Positions 8,591 through 17,758 are shown, counted from the first letter of the stretch. The stretch is DNA of 64,000 nt from Paenibacillus sp. GM2 (GCF_900069005.2 NZ_LN831279.1:1086581-1150580), one strand, 5' to 3'. Notes: a model not told the origin generated them from the sequence alone. Numbers and translations: made by a program.

Positions 8591-9371
8591 TTTAACGATT
8601 GTGTTCGTGCTGACGATGATTATCCATACGTCTGAGACGTTGTCCTACTCGATTCGCTATGCCGGGGTGAAATTGAATAAAATCGCGGTCGCGCTCTCGC
8701 TGACGGGCATGATTGTGCTGGTATCGAGAACGGCGAACATGATTCAGGCTCCGCTTACGGCTAAATTTATCGATTATGCGAGGGTGGATGCTTCCTTTGA
8801 TGTATTGTGGTGTCTGCGGATTATTCTGTTCGCGGCTTCTGTCGGTACACTGGTCGCCTTATTTTTGTTCCCGACTTTTGTGAACGTCTTTGAGCGGATT
8901 ATTGCCAAGTTTGAGGTCGTAGGATCGCTGCCCCGTTTAATCGCCAGCGTCACGATCGGACAGATCAAAAACTCCCGGCATTATTTGCAAAAGCCACGGT
9001 TCAGTTTTCGCCATTTTCGAATTTTAGGCATCCCGAAACGCTTCATGCTGCTAAATACTATCGTCACGGGAATATATACGGTGGGAGTATTGTCATCGCT
9101 CTACGCGGCTTATCTCTCGCCGACATTTAGTACGACGGCCTCTCAAGCTTCAGGAATCATCAACGGGGTAGCGACGATCATTTTGACCATTTTTATTGAT
9201 CCGCAGCTTGGTTTAATCACTGATCGGGCCATTCATGATGAAGGCTCCAAGCACCAGCTTGGCAAAATATATGTTATGCTGATGTTATCCAGGTTTCTGG
9301 GGACATTATTGGCACAGCTATTTATTGTTCCGGCGGCCTATCTCATAGCTTGGCTAGTTCAAGTGATTTAA
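8580..9371 (+). CDS. amj: Lipid II flippase Amj family protein (DUF2837)
   Basis: Amj is the alternate lipid II flippase of Bacillus subtilis, redundant with MurJ and induced when MurJ is blocked. This 263-aa protein is an integral membrane protein with about six hydrophobic segments and the family opening TMIIHTSETLSYSIRYAGVK, followed by SRTANMIQAPLTAKFIDYA. Late segments ATIILTIFIDPQLGLITDRA and GTLLAQLFIVPAAYLIAWLV also match the family style. The ribosome binding site is poor, and a small upstream ORF overlaps the start. Assignment rests on recalled family features. Confidence 0.8.
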   Translation: MAINLTIVFVLTMIIHTSETLSYSIRYAGVKLNKIAVALSLTGMIVLVSRTANMIQAPLTAKFIDYARVDASFDVLWCLRIILFAASVGTLVALFLFPTFVNVFERIIAKFEVVGSLPRLIASVTIGQIKNSRHYLQKPRFSFRHFRILGIPKRFMLLNTIVTGIYTVGVLSSLYAAYLSPTFSTTASQASGIINGVATIILTIFIDPQLGLITDRAIHDEGSKHQLGKIYVMLMLSRFLGTLLAQLFIVPAAYLIAWLVQVI

Positions 9372-9476
9372 TAGAATCCAGGCAGATCGAGAGAGAGTGG
9401 GCGATTAGTAAATATATTCGGGCATGATCAGAGCTGTATATAATGCGCTGGAAATCTAGCATCAGGAGGGAAAACG

Positions 9477-10127
9477 ATGAGCAAGCAAGCCTTTATATTC
9501 GACATGGATGGAGTCATTATTGATAGCGAGCCGCTTCATTTTGCCGTAGATATAGAGACGGTGGAGCATTTTGGACATCCTCTTAGCAAGGAACAATTTG
9601 AGAAGTATGTGGGCATGACCAACCCTGAAATGTGGGCGGATATTAAGCGGGAATACGGAATTGCCCAGACTGTGGAAGCGCTGATCGAGTATCAGCTGGC
9701 ACAGAAGATTCAGGCGATTCAAAATATGGATGCGGAGCCGATGGATGGAATCAGGCCGTTTATTGCTGAACTCAAGCGTCGCGGAATTGCGATTGGACTT
9801 GCCTCTTCCTCACCAAGAGTGTTTATCGAGGCCGTTCTATCCCGGTTTGAGATGCTAAATGATTTTGGCAGTATCGTAAGCGGTGAAGAGGTTCCTCAGG
9901 GCAAGCCGGCCCCCGACGTCTACCTGGAAGCAGCCAGGCAATTGGGAGTCGAACCCGAACGCTGCGTTGTCCTTGAGGATGCGAGACATGGGGTTACAGC
10001 GGCCAAAGCGGCGGGGATGAAGTGTATCGGCTTTTTGAATCCGAACTCCGGAGCACAGGATTTGTCACAGGCGGATCTAATTATTGATCGCGTTGGAGCA
10101 ATTCAATTGGATGATTTTTTTACATAG
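9477..10127 (+). CDS. HAD-superfamily phosphatase, beta-phosphoglucomutase-like
   Basis: The 216-aa protein contains all HAD motifs: the nucleophile and general acid in FDMDGVIIDSEP (residues 8-12), motif II in LASSSP, motif III Lys in GKPAPDVYL, and motif IV Asp in VLEDARHGV. The helical cap between motifs I and II is of the C1 type, placing it with beta-phosphoglucomutases and sugar phosphatases. The ribosome binding site is AGGAGGG. A GNAT gene follows 29 nt later, so the two are probably co-transcribed. The sugar phosphate acted on is unknown. Confidence 0.9.
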   Translation: MSKQAFIFDMDGVIIDSEPLHFAVDIETVEHFGHPLSKEQFEKYVGMTNPEMWADIKREYGIAQTVEALIEYQLAQKIQAIQNMDAEPMDGIRPFIAELKRRGIAIGLASSSPRVFIEAVLSRFEMLNDFGSIVSGEEVPQGKPAPDVYLEAARQLGVEPERCVVLEDARHGVTAAKAAGMKCIGFLNPNSGAQDLSQADLIIDRVGAIQLDDFFT

Positions 10128-10156
10128 TTTAGCTAGGAATAGGGAGGAAGTCTATT

Positions 10157-10693
10157 ATGCCGCATCTTATTGGGGATCGTATTGTGTTAAGAGAATATCG
10201 GAAGGAAGATCTGCCCAGCATTCGTAATTGGGTGAATGATCCGGATATTACGGATACACTGAGTACGGTCTTTACCTTTCCGCAGTCCGAATATGATAGC
10301 GAGTCTTTTTTGAATATGATGATGGAAGGCAAATCCAACAGTATGCGAGGGTTCGTGATTGCGGATAAAGCTGCGCTCGACTATATTGGCCAGATTGATC
10401 TGATCAGAATCGATTGGCAGAACCGTTCTGCCTCGCTTGGTATCGTGATTGGCCGCAAGGATTTGCTAGGGCAAGGAATTGGCCGTGAAGCTATTCATTT
10501 GCTCAAGCAATTTGTATTCCAGTCCCTCAATTTGAATCGGCTAGAGCTGGAAGTATACGATTATAATGAGAGAGCTTATCGCTGCTACCGCAGCTGCGGC
10601 TTTCAGGAAGAAGGCAGGCTGCGGAAGAAAATATTTAAAAATGGCAGCTATCACGATGTCATTATGATGAGCGTATTGGCTGATGAGAATTAA
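10157..10693 (+). CDS. GNAT family N-acetyltransferase, RimJ/RimL-like
   Basis: The 178-aa protein opens with GDRIVLREYRKEDLPSIRNW and has acetyl-CoA motif A in LGIVIGRKDLLGQGIGREAI and motif B in LEVYDYNERAYRCYRSCGF. This is the layout of RimJ/RimL and spermidine/aminoglycoside-like acetyltransferases that modify N-termini or small amines. The acceptor cannot be predicted. It is the second gene of a likely two-gene unit with the HAD phosphatase and is followed by a good terminator. Confidence 0.9.
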   Translation: MPHLIGDRIVLREYRKEDLPSIRNWVNDPDITDTLSTVFTFPQSEYDSESFLNMMMEGKSNSMRGFVIADKAALDYIGQIDLIRIDWQNRSASLGIVIGRKDLLGQGIGREAIHLLKQFVFQSLNLNRLELEVYDYNERAYRCYRSCGFQEEGRLRKKIFKNGSYHDVIMMSVLADEN

Positions 10694-10736
10694 GTTAACG
10701 TAATAAGACGGCCTAACAAAATCGAGTTGCGGATAG

Positions 10737-10768
10737 AAAAAATTCCTGCCCTATGGCAGGGATTTTTC
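10737..10768. terminator. Intrinsic terminator after the GNAT gene
   Basis: AAAAATTCCTGCC, loop CTAT, GGCAGGGATTTTT. The flanking A and T runs allow use in both directions. Confidence 0.85.
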
Positions 10769-10806
10769 TTTTGCAGGAATTCTCGCTATATAAAGCTAAA
10801 CGCATT

Positions 10807-10832
10807 AAAAGCCTGCAGAAATGCAGGTTTTT
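10807..10832. terminator. Second hairpin terminator, facing the CWC gene
   Basis: AAAAGCCTGCA, loop GAAA, TGCAGGTTTTT. On the minus strand it would end the AraC-CWC transcript; it also backs up the plus-strand terminator 40 nt earlier. Confidence 0.75.
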
Positions 10833-10881
10833 CTGATCATATAAGCTTATCAGCCTATCGCTTCTATATCATACATACAGA

Positions 10882-11118
10882 TTAATGCACACCGTGCTTG
10901 GCAATATACGTTCTGACGCAGTTTTCGCAGACACAGGCTTTGCGGCGGAACCGATCGGGAATCTGCTCAAGCAGTGGCTTGGGAACGGATAAATGATTGC
11001 ACCAGCAGGTCGTATGTGGTTGTCCGGCAGCATAGGCGCAATGATTAGGCTGCCCGCATAACGGACAACGCAATGGGTTAATCTCCGCAATTTTGGGGTC
11101 GGAATGGTGTGAACTCAA
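10882..11118 (-). CDS. Cysteine-rich CWC family protein
   Basis: The 78-aa protein matches the cysteine-rich CWC family by its eight Cys: C18, C21 and C27, the diagnostic CWC at 38-40, and ACVCENC at 61-67, spaced as two metal-binding clusters. The start is TTG, one nucleotide after the stop of the upstream AraC gene, with GCAGGTG as ribosome binding site inside that gene. Translation is therefore probably coupled. The family has no established function; small Cys-rich proteins often bind zinc. Confidence 0.8.
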   Translation of the reverse strand: MSSHHSDPKIAEINPLRCPLCGQPNHCAYAAGQPHTTCWCNHLSVPKPLLEQIPDRFRRKACVCENCVRTYIAKHGVH

Positions 11119-11119
11119 T

Positions 11120-12046
11120 TTAATGCACCTGCTCTTGTAAGTTGATAGGGACCAAATGATGACGCTCGTTCAGATTATTCTTGCGAAAAGTGCTGGGAGT
11201 ACAGCCCGCCCAGGCTGTGAACTGCCGACTGAAGCTCTGGACGTTCTCATATCCGATTTTGTGGGCAATACGTTCGATCGAATCGTTGCTGGTCACAAGC
11301 ATCTGCATCGCTTCCTGCTGCTTGAGCACCATCAAATATTCGCGCGGGGGAATTCCAAAGGCTTGCCTGAACAACCGATGGCAATGCCGCCTGCTCACCC
11401 CAAGCTTGCGCGATATCTCTTCAAGCCAGTCACTATTGGCATCCTTATCTGTCGTTACCCCTGCTGCAGCCTCCTCGTTATTTCGCAGAACGAGCGCTTG
11501 AATCTCCTTCGCTACCCGATTAGACAATTCCGCATCGAAGGACAGCGGTCCTATATCATGGGTTACGGAGAAATATCGCTGCATCTCGTCGAGAATGGTA
11601 TAAACCTCACGCATCAAAGACATCTTAGCCCCGCTATGATGGAACAAGGTGTCGATAATACGCTCAACGGAAGACTTCACCTGCTGGTTCAACGGATGAC
11701 CCGACGGATAGAAGCCCTGATTGTTGGCGCCGATGAGATGGAGAGTTTCGGTGTCCTCGATATGGATGTGCATGGTAAAGAACGATACTCTCTCCGACAG
11801 CCTGACCTGAAAATCATGCACCATCATAGGCGAGACAATGATAATATCTCCGGCCTGCTGGCTGAATTCGTTGCAGCCGAGAATCGTAGTCAAAGTGCCT
11901 TCCACGACGAGGAGTATCTCAAGCATAGTATGGTGAACATGCCGTCCGCAGACCCAGCCGTTCTCAACAGTTCTCGTATGAGGGGAGAATAAGCAGGCCT
12001 CCGAACGGCAATGGGGGAAATATATTTCCGGGTAATCGGGGGTCAT
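11120..12046 (-). CDS. AraC family transcriptional regulator with cupin domain
   Basis: The 308-aa protein has an N-terminal cupin (HTMLEILLVVEGTLTTIL, then QQAGDIIIVSPMMVH) and a C-terminal AraC double HTH (LEEISRKLGVSRRHCHRLFR, then IERIAHKIGYENVQSFSRQF) ending WAGCTPSTFRK. It is the first gene of a two-gene unit with the CWC protein and is divergent from an ABC exporter across about 170 bp. It may regulate that exporter or itself, and no operator is evident to me. The ligand is unknown. Confidence 0.9.
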   Translation of the reverse strand: MTPDYPEIYFPHCRSEACLFSPHTRTVENGWVCGRHVHHTMLEILLVVEGTLTTILGCNEFSQQAGDIIIVSPMMVHDFQVRLSERVSFFTMHIHIEDTETLHLIGANNQGFYPSGHPLNQQVKSSVERIIDTLFHHSGAKMSLMREVYTILDEMQRYFSVTHDIGPLSFDAELSNRVAKEIQALVLRNNEEAAAGVTTDKDANSDWLEEISRKLGVSRRHCHRLFRQAFGIPPREYLMVLKQQEAMQMLVTSNDSIERIAHKIGYENVQSFSRQFTAWAGCTPSTFRKNNLNERHHLVPINLQEQVH

Positions 12047-12217
12047 GTTAGATCCACTCCTTGATGTCCGATTTAGTTAAACAATCCATAAAAAACAGAC
12101 CGATCATGTTATAGAGATCAGGTAACAGGAGTTCTATACTAGTCACTGATGTTATCCCTGGTTTAAATGATCCGAATCCATCACTCACTATCATAATCTA
12201 AAAAGCAGGTGAATCCT

Positions 12218-13996
12218 ATGGCAAGACCAGAGATTTCTCTGGATTATTCAAAAGTATTCGAAAATGAACAAGGAACTAAAATCAAACCGTTTAGTTTACT
12301 TGCGCGTCTATATCGTAATCATGTGGGGAAGGTCGCCTTATCGGCATTTTTCTATACAATTAAAAACTCCCCAACCTGGGTGCTGTCGATCGTCACAGCG
12401 AACATCATTAACATTGTAAGTTATCCTGAGCGTCATTCGATCCGTGAGTTCTGGATCAATATGATTCTGGTCATCATCGTTATTGCGCAAAATATCCCGA
12501 CGCATACCCTTCATGTCAGTTATATCAGCAAGGCGGTTCGTCATGTGGAAGCAGGGCTGCGCAGTACGCTCGTTCGCAAAATGCAACAGCTATCTTTAAG
12601 CTATCATGGGGATATGAATGCGGGGAAGCTGCAGTCCAAAGTGCTGCGTGACGTTGAAGCGGTCGACTTCCTGTCTAGGCAAATGCTTATGACAATCATC
12701 CCGGCCGCGATCAATCTGGCGATTGTCGTTGTGCTCACGTTATATAACAGCTGGATCGTTGCTCTATTTTTCCTGCTTATGGGACCAACGGCGATTTATC
12801 TGGTTCGCTTCTTCAACACTAAAATGTCGCAGCGCAATCGCGAAGTCCGGAAGAACATCGAGGAGATGTCAGGAAAAGTATCCGAGACCGTCGAAATGAT
12901 TCCGGTAACCCGGGCTCACGGGCTCGAAGAAGTGGAAATCCGCAAGGTAGACGCCGCGCTGGAGAATATCCGGGATCGTGGACATCGCCTGGACGTATTG
13001 GAAGCTTATTTCGGCTCCTCCAGCTGGGTTATTTTTCAATTGTTCCAGGTGGGCTGCTTGTTCTTTACAGCTTATCTCTCCTACCAGGGTTATATGGAGA
13101 TCGGCGACATCGTAATGTACCAGAGCTTTTTCAATATGATGATCGGTTCGGTGACATCGATCCTTAACGTATATCCGAACCTGGTCAAGGGCTTCGAATC
13201 GCTTCATTCCGTCACCGAGGTCCTGTTGTCTGATGAGACGGAGGAGTACAAAGGGAAGGTTAAACCCGAAAAATTCAGCGGCGGCTACCAGTTCAAAGGA
13301 GTCAGCTTCAGCTATAAGGATTCGGACCGGCATGTGCTGGATAATTTCAGTCTGGATGTGAAGCCCGGGGAGACGATTGCCTTTGTCGGCGAATCAGGTT
13401 CAGGTAAATCTACCATTCTGAATTTAATTATCGGCTTCTACAAGCCGCAATCCGGCAGCATTCTAATCGATGGAATGCCGATGAATGAGCTCAGCATGTC
13501 GCGTTATCGCCAATCGCTAGCCATTGTACTCCAGAACAACATCCTGTTCTCCGGTACGATTCGGGAGAATATTACTTACGGTCTGCCTCATATTTCGGAA
13601 GAGAAATTACAGCGGGCGGTATGGATGGCTAATTTGCAGGATGTAATTGACAGTCTGCCGGAGGGCCTGGATACATCGGTTGGCGAGCATGGCGGCAGAC
13701 TATCCGGTGGGCAAAGACAGAGAATCGCCATTGCCCGCGCGTTAGTTCGTGATCCGAAGATTATTATTCTTGATGAGGCTACTTCTGCGCTTGACAATGC
13801 TTCTGAACGACATGTTCAAAATGCGATGGAGCAGCTGATGCAAGGACGAACAACGTTTATCGTGGCCCACCGCCTCTCGACCGTCAAGAACGCCGATCGT
13901 ATTATCGTGCTTAAGAAAGGCAAGATTGTCGAAACAGGCACTTACGAACAATTGCTGGATAGAAAAGGCGAGTTCTATAAGCTGAAAAATATGTAA
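12218..13996 (+). CDS. ABC exporter, fused permease and ATPase
   Basis: This 592-aa half-transporter has an N-terminal membrane domain with about six segments (residues 30-320) and a C-terminal nucleotide-binding domain. The ATPase motifs are all present: Walker A GESGSGKST, Q-loop in AIVLQNN, signature LSGGQRQR, Walker B IIILDEATSALD and H-loop IVAHRLST. It probably works as a homodimer exporting lipids, drugs or peptides. I prefer the ATG at 12218, 7 nt after AGGTG; a GTG lies at 12209. It is divergent from an AraC regulator and followed by a terminator. Confidence 0.92.
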   Translation: MARPEISLDYSKVFENEQGTKIKPFSLLARLYRNHVGKVALSAFFYTIKNSPTWVLSIVTANIINIVSYPERHSIREFWINMILVIIVIAQNIPTHTLHVSYISKAVRHVEAGLRSTLVRKMQQLSLSYHGDMNAGKLQSKVLRDVEAVDFLSRQMLMTIIPAAINLAIVVVLTLYNSWIVALFFLLMGPTAIYLVRFFNTKMSQRNREVRKNIEEMSGKVSETVEMIPVTRAHGLEEVEIRKVDAALENIRDRGHRLDVLEAYFGSSSWVIFQLFQVGCLFFTAYLSYQGYMEIGDIVMYQSFFNMMIGSVTSILNVYPNLVKGFESLHSVTEVLLSDETEEYKGKVKPEKFSGGYQFKGVSFSYKDSDRHVLDNFSLDVKPGETIAFVGESGSGKSTILNLIIGFYKPQSGSILIDGMPMNELSMSRYRQSLAIVLQNNILFSGTIRENITYGLPHISEEKLQRAVWMANLQDVIDSLPEGLDTSVGEHGGRLSGGQRQRIAIARALVRDPKIIILDEATSALDNASERHVQNAMEQLMQGRTTFIVAHRLSTVKNADRIIVLKKGKIVETGTYEQLLDRKGEFYKLKNM

Positions 13997-14011
13997 AACT
14001 TATCATTCCTC

Positions 14012-14047
14012 TAGCCCCGGTTCATACATTGGACTGGGGCTTATTCT
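14012..14047 (+). terminator. Intrinsic terminator after the ABC exporter
   Basis: AGCCCCGGT pairs with ACTGGGGCT around a 12-nt loop and is followed by TATTCTATT. Confidence 0.75.
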
Positions 14048-14183
14048 ATTGAAGGGAACTTAAGCGGGCCAGGCATATTTGCGCAACATTCCATATTCTA
14101 CCTCCGTCAAGATTGATAAGGTCGGCCTTCATGAAGCTGACAGAGAATTGGCCGGACCGAACTATATCAAAGAGCATGGGGGC

Positions 14184-15308
14184 ATGATGATGAGCAAATG
14201 GAGGAATTGGAAAACGGCAGTCTTGCTTGTGCTAACGCTATTATTAAGCGGATGCGGAAGCGCCGGCGTTTCGCACAACGAGTCAAAGACGGGCAGTGAT
14301 GCCGACTTCGCTGCAGCGGATAAGGCGACCGGCATGGACGCTGCCGCCACAGAGTCAGTCTCAAAGCATCAGAGCGGCGACCCGCAGTTTGCTCCGGATG
14401 GTTCTGGGAATCCAGGCAGCTCCGGGTTTCAAGGCGCAGATATGCGGGCGGGCATGAACAAGAAATTGATTTACACGGCGAATGTCGTCATGCAAGTAGA
14501 TGACTATAGCAAGGCGCAATCGGAGATCCGCAATCAGGTTGCTTTGGCTGGCGGATATATCGTTGATTTTTCAGAGAATCGCTCTCTCGAAGAGCAGGGG
14601 GGAACTATTACGATCAAGGTTCCTTCCACGGGCTTCTCCTCCTTCTTGGAACAACTAGAGAAGCTGGAGCATACCTCTTTACAGCGCAGCATTCAAGGGC
14701 AGGATGTATCCGAGGAATACGTAGACCTGGAATCGCGCCTGAAGGTGAAGGAAGCGATGGAAGCCAGGTATCTCAAGTTCATTGATGAGGCAACGAAGAC
14801 CAGCCAGCTTGTAGAGTATGTCAATGCACTTGAACGAATTCAGACTGAGATTGAACAGATTAAAGGGCGGATGCGGTATCTTGATAGCAATGTCTCTTTC
14901 TCCACCGTCGAAATCCGATTGTATCAGCCGGATGTAAAGGCCTTGCAAAATGCAGGTCAAGAGAGATCTCCCTTGCTGGAGAGAGCGGGCAAATCGCTGC
15001 AAGGCAGCATTCAAGTGGTTTCGGCCCTGTTCGAATGGCTGGTTGTTATTCTTGCAGGAGCGATTCCTGTCATTGTGATCGCCGGGATTATTTTTGCCAT
15101 TGTATGGTTGTTGCAAAGAGCGATAAGAACTAGAGCGAGGCGCCACAGAAACTACGAGTATCAAGCGATTCCAGCTTCTGAAGAGAAGCAGGCCCATCAC
15201 CCGGAAGCAGCGGAGTCTTTGACGGAAAGTCAACCATCTTCAGCTGCCGAAAAAAATGATTCTGTTACGCAAATCGCTGAGCCTGATGCAGATAAAGAGT
15301 CAAAGTAA
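14184..15308 (+). CDS. DUF4349 family membrane lipoprotein
   Basis: The protein begins with a lipoprotein signal (LLVLTLLLSGC, lipobox LSGC) and is likely anchored outside the membrane. Its core from KKLIYTANVVMQVDDYSKAQ through VSEEYVDLESRLKVKEAMEA and the coiled-coil VNALERIQTEIEQIKGRMRYL fits DUF4349. A transmembrane helix near residues 282-311 and a basic, then acidic, tail end the protein. The frame extends upstream, but three ATGs at 14184-14192 after GGGGG just precede the signal sequence. The role is unknown; family members sit at the envelope. Confidence 0.85.
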   Translation: MMMSKWRNWKTAVLLVLTLLLSGCGSAGVSHNESKTGSDADFAAADKATGMDAAATESVSKHQSGDPQFAPDGSGNPGSSGFQGADMRAGMNKKLIYTANVVMQVDDYSKAQSEIRNQVALAGGYIVDFSENRSLEEQGGTITIKVPSTGFSSFLEQLEKLEHTSLQRSIQGQDVSEEYVDLESRLKVKEAMEARYLKFIDEATKTSQLVEYVNALERIQTEIEQIKGRMRYLDSNVSFSTVEIRLYQPDVKALQNAGQERSPLLERAGKSLQGSIQVVSALFEWLVVILAGAIPVIVIAGIIFAIVWLLQRAIRTRARRHRNYEYQAIPASEEKQAHHPEAAESLTESQPSSAAEKNDSVTQIAEPDADKESK

Positions 15309-15725
15309 ATCTCTGTGTTGAGAATTTGTATAGCTGCTCTAAGTAATATTAGGATGTCGCCGCAAGATCAGCGTGGTACCGGAAGTAGTGCAGCTATTGA
15401 GAGCAAATAGTTGACGAGGTCGAAGGCGCTATTGCTAGAAAAAGGTTAGAACTAGGGACTCGGCAAGCGGACGCCGGAGCACTCATGCTGTGAACCAATC
15501 TGATGGGAGGACTGTAGGGTTCGTTGCTTCGTTAAGGCAGCTGGTTTTCAGCATTGGAATTTGGGGATCGCCTTAGGTGGAGTCAACGAAGCGAATCGTC
15601 CTGCTGATCCAGGCGAACACAGAGGCAATGGGATATTTGACCTCAGCGTTATACCTTTTCTTCTATTTACTCCCAAGGTAGATGAGAAGGTATAACCATT
15701 CCACCAACCAGATTCGAGCAGGGGG
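15309..15725. other. 417-bp non-coding stretch with two strong hairpins upstream of a sortase gene
   Basis: No credible gene is seen here on either strand. TTCGTTG at 15520 pairs with CAACGAA at 15584, enclosing TAAGGC at 15533 and GCCTTA at 15570. A second hairpin, GTTATACCTTTTC at 15648 with GAGAAGGTATAAC at 15684, ends about 30 nt before the sortase start. The stretch also holds AGTTGACGAGG, a string known from glmS ribozymes, and GTGGTACC, reminiscent of a T-box, but neither class is completed. It may be a structured leader RNA. Confidence 0.5.
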
Positions 15726-16370
15726 GTGAAGGGAATTCGCAAGCTATGGTGGTTGTGTATTGTGCTTGGCGTAATAGTGATTGCGGCGCCGAGGGTTATA
15801 GAGCGGTATGCCGACCGTGAACAGGAGCGCCTGCTGCAGGCCGCGGAGCAGCGGGAAGCCCGGCTCGATCCGGGTCTGATGGCCAGCTATGAACAGCTGT
15901 CAGGCTACTTACAGGAAGGAGCTGCATCAGAGGACGATGACTCGGAAGGCGGTGCGCTTTCCGTTCCTGATGAGGAAGGATTGCTTGGAATTATCGAGAT
16001 TGCGTCAATCGATGTAAAGCTGCCGATTCTGGAAGGAGCGACAAAGGAGAATATGCGAGCTTCTGCCGTACATTTATCGGACACGGCTTCGCTCGGTTCA
16101 TTCGGCAATGCTGCGATCGCAGCTCATCGCGCCAGGACAACCGGTCGTTTGTTCAACCGGCTTGATGAGGTTCAGCTTGGAGATAAGATCATCATTCATA
16201 CCAGGGACCAGATATATACTTATGAGGTTATCAATATATTGGTTGTTGAACCAACCGATGTATCTGTATTAAGCAGCGATGGGAAAGACAGCCTATTAAC
16301 TCTGATCACATGCACTCCGTTAAATGTATCAACCCATCGGCTTATCATACAAGCCAAATTAATATCATGA
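15726..16370 (+). CDS. Sortase, probably class D
   Basis: Sortases join secreted proteins to the cell wall or to each other. This 214-aa protein has one N-terminal membrane anchor (LWWLCIVLGVIVIAAP), a linker with an acidic run (ASEDDDSEGG), and a sortase barrel with the catalytic triad His about 134 (AIAAHRA), Cys about 196 (TLITCTP) and Arg about 205 (STHRLII). The N-terminal anchor and size suit class D. The start is GTG after CAGGGGG. No LPXTG-type substrate is visible in this window, so the target lies elsewhere or is unusual. Confidence 0.88.
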   Translation: MKGIRKLWWLCIVLGVIVIAAPRVIERYADREQERLLQAAEQREARLDPGLMASYEQLSGYLQEGAASEDDDSEGGALSVPDEEGLLGIIEIASIDVKLPILEGATKENMRASAVHLSDTASLGSFGNAAIAAHRARTTGRLFNRLDEVQLGDKIIIHTRDQIYTYEVINILVVEPTDVSVLSSDGKDSLLTLITCTPLNVSTHRLIIQAKLIS

Positions 16371-16390
16371 AGTGAACATGTTGCTGCGGG

Positions 16391-16414
16391 AAACGCCTAA
16401 CCAGGCGTTTTTTT
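16391..16414 (+). terminator. Intrinsic terminator after the sortase
   Basis: AACGCCT, loop AACC, AGGCGTT followed by seven Ts. Confidence 0.88.
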
Positions 16415-16555
16415 GTCTTTGTTGTGCAACTTTCAGACACATTTAGCGTTAATATGATGTAATTCATGCATCTCGATATAAGCGATTCCGCTTCATATGA
16501 TATACTTTTTGATAGAATACCGTTAATTCAACCCAGTAAGGAGCATGATCCTACC

Positions 16556-17692
16556 ATGAGAATGATCCTCGTGGATGATGAGAAGCTGGCCCTGGAATTT
16601 CTCGAGCGGCAATTATCTAAGGTTGGCGATATTGAAATCGTTGGCAAATACACGGATCCATTGATCGCCCGTGACGAGATTTTGCATCGGGAGGTGGATG
16701 CCGTATTTTTGGATATTAGTCTCCCGGAGCTCGATGGGATTCGATTGGCCGACCAGCTGCTAGAGAAGAAACCGAATTTAAATATTATTTTTGTGACCGC
16801 ATATAATGAATATGCCGTACAAGCCTTTGATTTGAATGCGCTTGATTATATCGTGAAGCCGGTACAGACGGAGAGATTGATCAAGACGCTGGACAGAATC
16901 AGGCAACGGATGAACCTCCGGGCAAAATTGCATGTGATACATAACGGAGATATTCATCTGAATGTCTTCCGACAGGTTACCGTGGGCGAGATCGGCAATA
17001 TGTCATTGTTGCAATGGCGGACCTCCAAGGCACAGGAATTATTTCTTTATTTATTGCAGCATCGTGAACAACTGGTCCGCAAGTCGGTACTGATTGATCT
17101 TCTGTGGCAGGATCACGATTCTGAGAAAATCTATTCTCAGCTGTATACTACGGTATATCATATACGTAAAGCGCTGGAGCCCTATAAAGATCGGTTCCAA
17201 ATTGCGAATACTACCGATGGTTATGTCCTGCACTTGAATCAAATCGTTCTGGACATTAACGAGTGGGATCGCGGGATAAGTACGCTTCCGTCATTAACCG
17301 CGGATTCGATAGATGCTTATCAAGAGCTGATTAAGCTGTATACCGGAGATTACTTGCAAGAATACGATTACTGGTGGGCGGAGAGCGAACGGCAACGCTA
17401 TAAGAGCCAATGGCTTAAACTTAGCTATGATATGGGGGATTGGTACTATCAGAATAACGATTTGGAACAAGCGGCTGCCAGCTATCTGAACATTATCTAC
17501 CATGATATTCTGGAAGAAAGGGCGTATTATCAACTGATGGTTATCTATTCCGAGCAGCAGCCGGCGATGGTGCATCGCCAATATCAATTGCTGGAATCAG
17601 TGCTGGAGGAAGAGCTTGGTGAGGCGCCGAGCGATTACATTACGGAATGGTATAAGATGTGGCAGGAGAGCAATCAAATAGTGAAGCAATAG
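16556..17692 (+). CDS. Response regulator with winged-helix/BTAD (SARP-like) output
   Basis: Residues 1-120 form a receiver domain with the acidic pocket in ILVDDEK, phospho-acceptor Asp about 53 in FLDISLPELDG, Thr/Ala in FVTAYNEY and Lys in YIVKPV. A winged-helix DNA-binding part (RTSKAQELFLYLLQHREQLV, then YTTVYHIRKALEPY) and a bacterial transcriptional activation domain of TPR-like helices (about residues 245-370) follow. I chose the ATG at 16556 because the upstream extension is not receiver-like, although AAGGAG lies rather far at about 14 nt. No histidine kinase is adjacent, so it is an orphan regulator here. Confidence 0.9.
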   Translation: MRMILVDDEKLALEFLERQLSKVGDIEIVGKYTDPLIARDEILHREVDAVFLDISLPELDGIRLADQLLEKKPNLNIIFVTAYNEYAVQAFDLNALDYIVKPVQTERLIKTLDRIRQRMNLRAKLHVIHNGDIHLNVFRQVTVGEIGNMSLLQWRTSKAQELFLYLLQHREQLVRKSVLIDLLWQDHDSEKIYSQLYTTVYHIRKALEPYKDRFQIANTTDGYVLHLNQIVLDINEWDRGISTLPSLTADSIDAYQELIKLYTGDYLQEYDYWWAESERQRYKSQWLKLSYDMGDWYYQNNDLEQAAASYLNIIYHDILEERAYYQLMVIYSEQQPAMVHRQYQLLESVLEEELGEAPSDYITEWYKMWQESNQIVKQ

Positions 17693-17711
17693 GCGGGTCA
17701 GGCTGCCAGAA

Positions 17712-17758
17712 CAACAGCGAGGTTCCTATCATGAAGGATGAGTCTCGCTGTTTTTTTT
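17712..17758 (+). terminator. Intrinsic terminator after the response regulator
   Basis: AACAGCGAG pairs with CTCGCTGTT and is followed by eight Ts. Confidence 0.9.

Noticed and set aside
15355-15395. Possible T-box element from GTGGTACC near 15373
   Set aside because: The full AAGGGTGGTACCGCGG string and a following terminator are missing, and the next gene is not an amino-acid gene.
15390-15480. Possible glmS ribozyme based on AGTTGACGAGG near 15410
   Set aside because: The remaining glmS core is not in the right order or spacing (no AGCGCC start before it and no TATCGA/CGGCGGATGCC after it at the usual distance), and the downstream gene is a sortase, not glmS.
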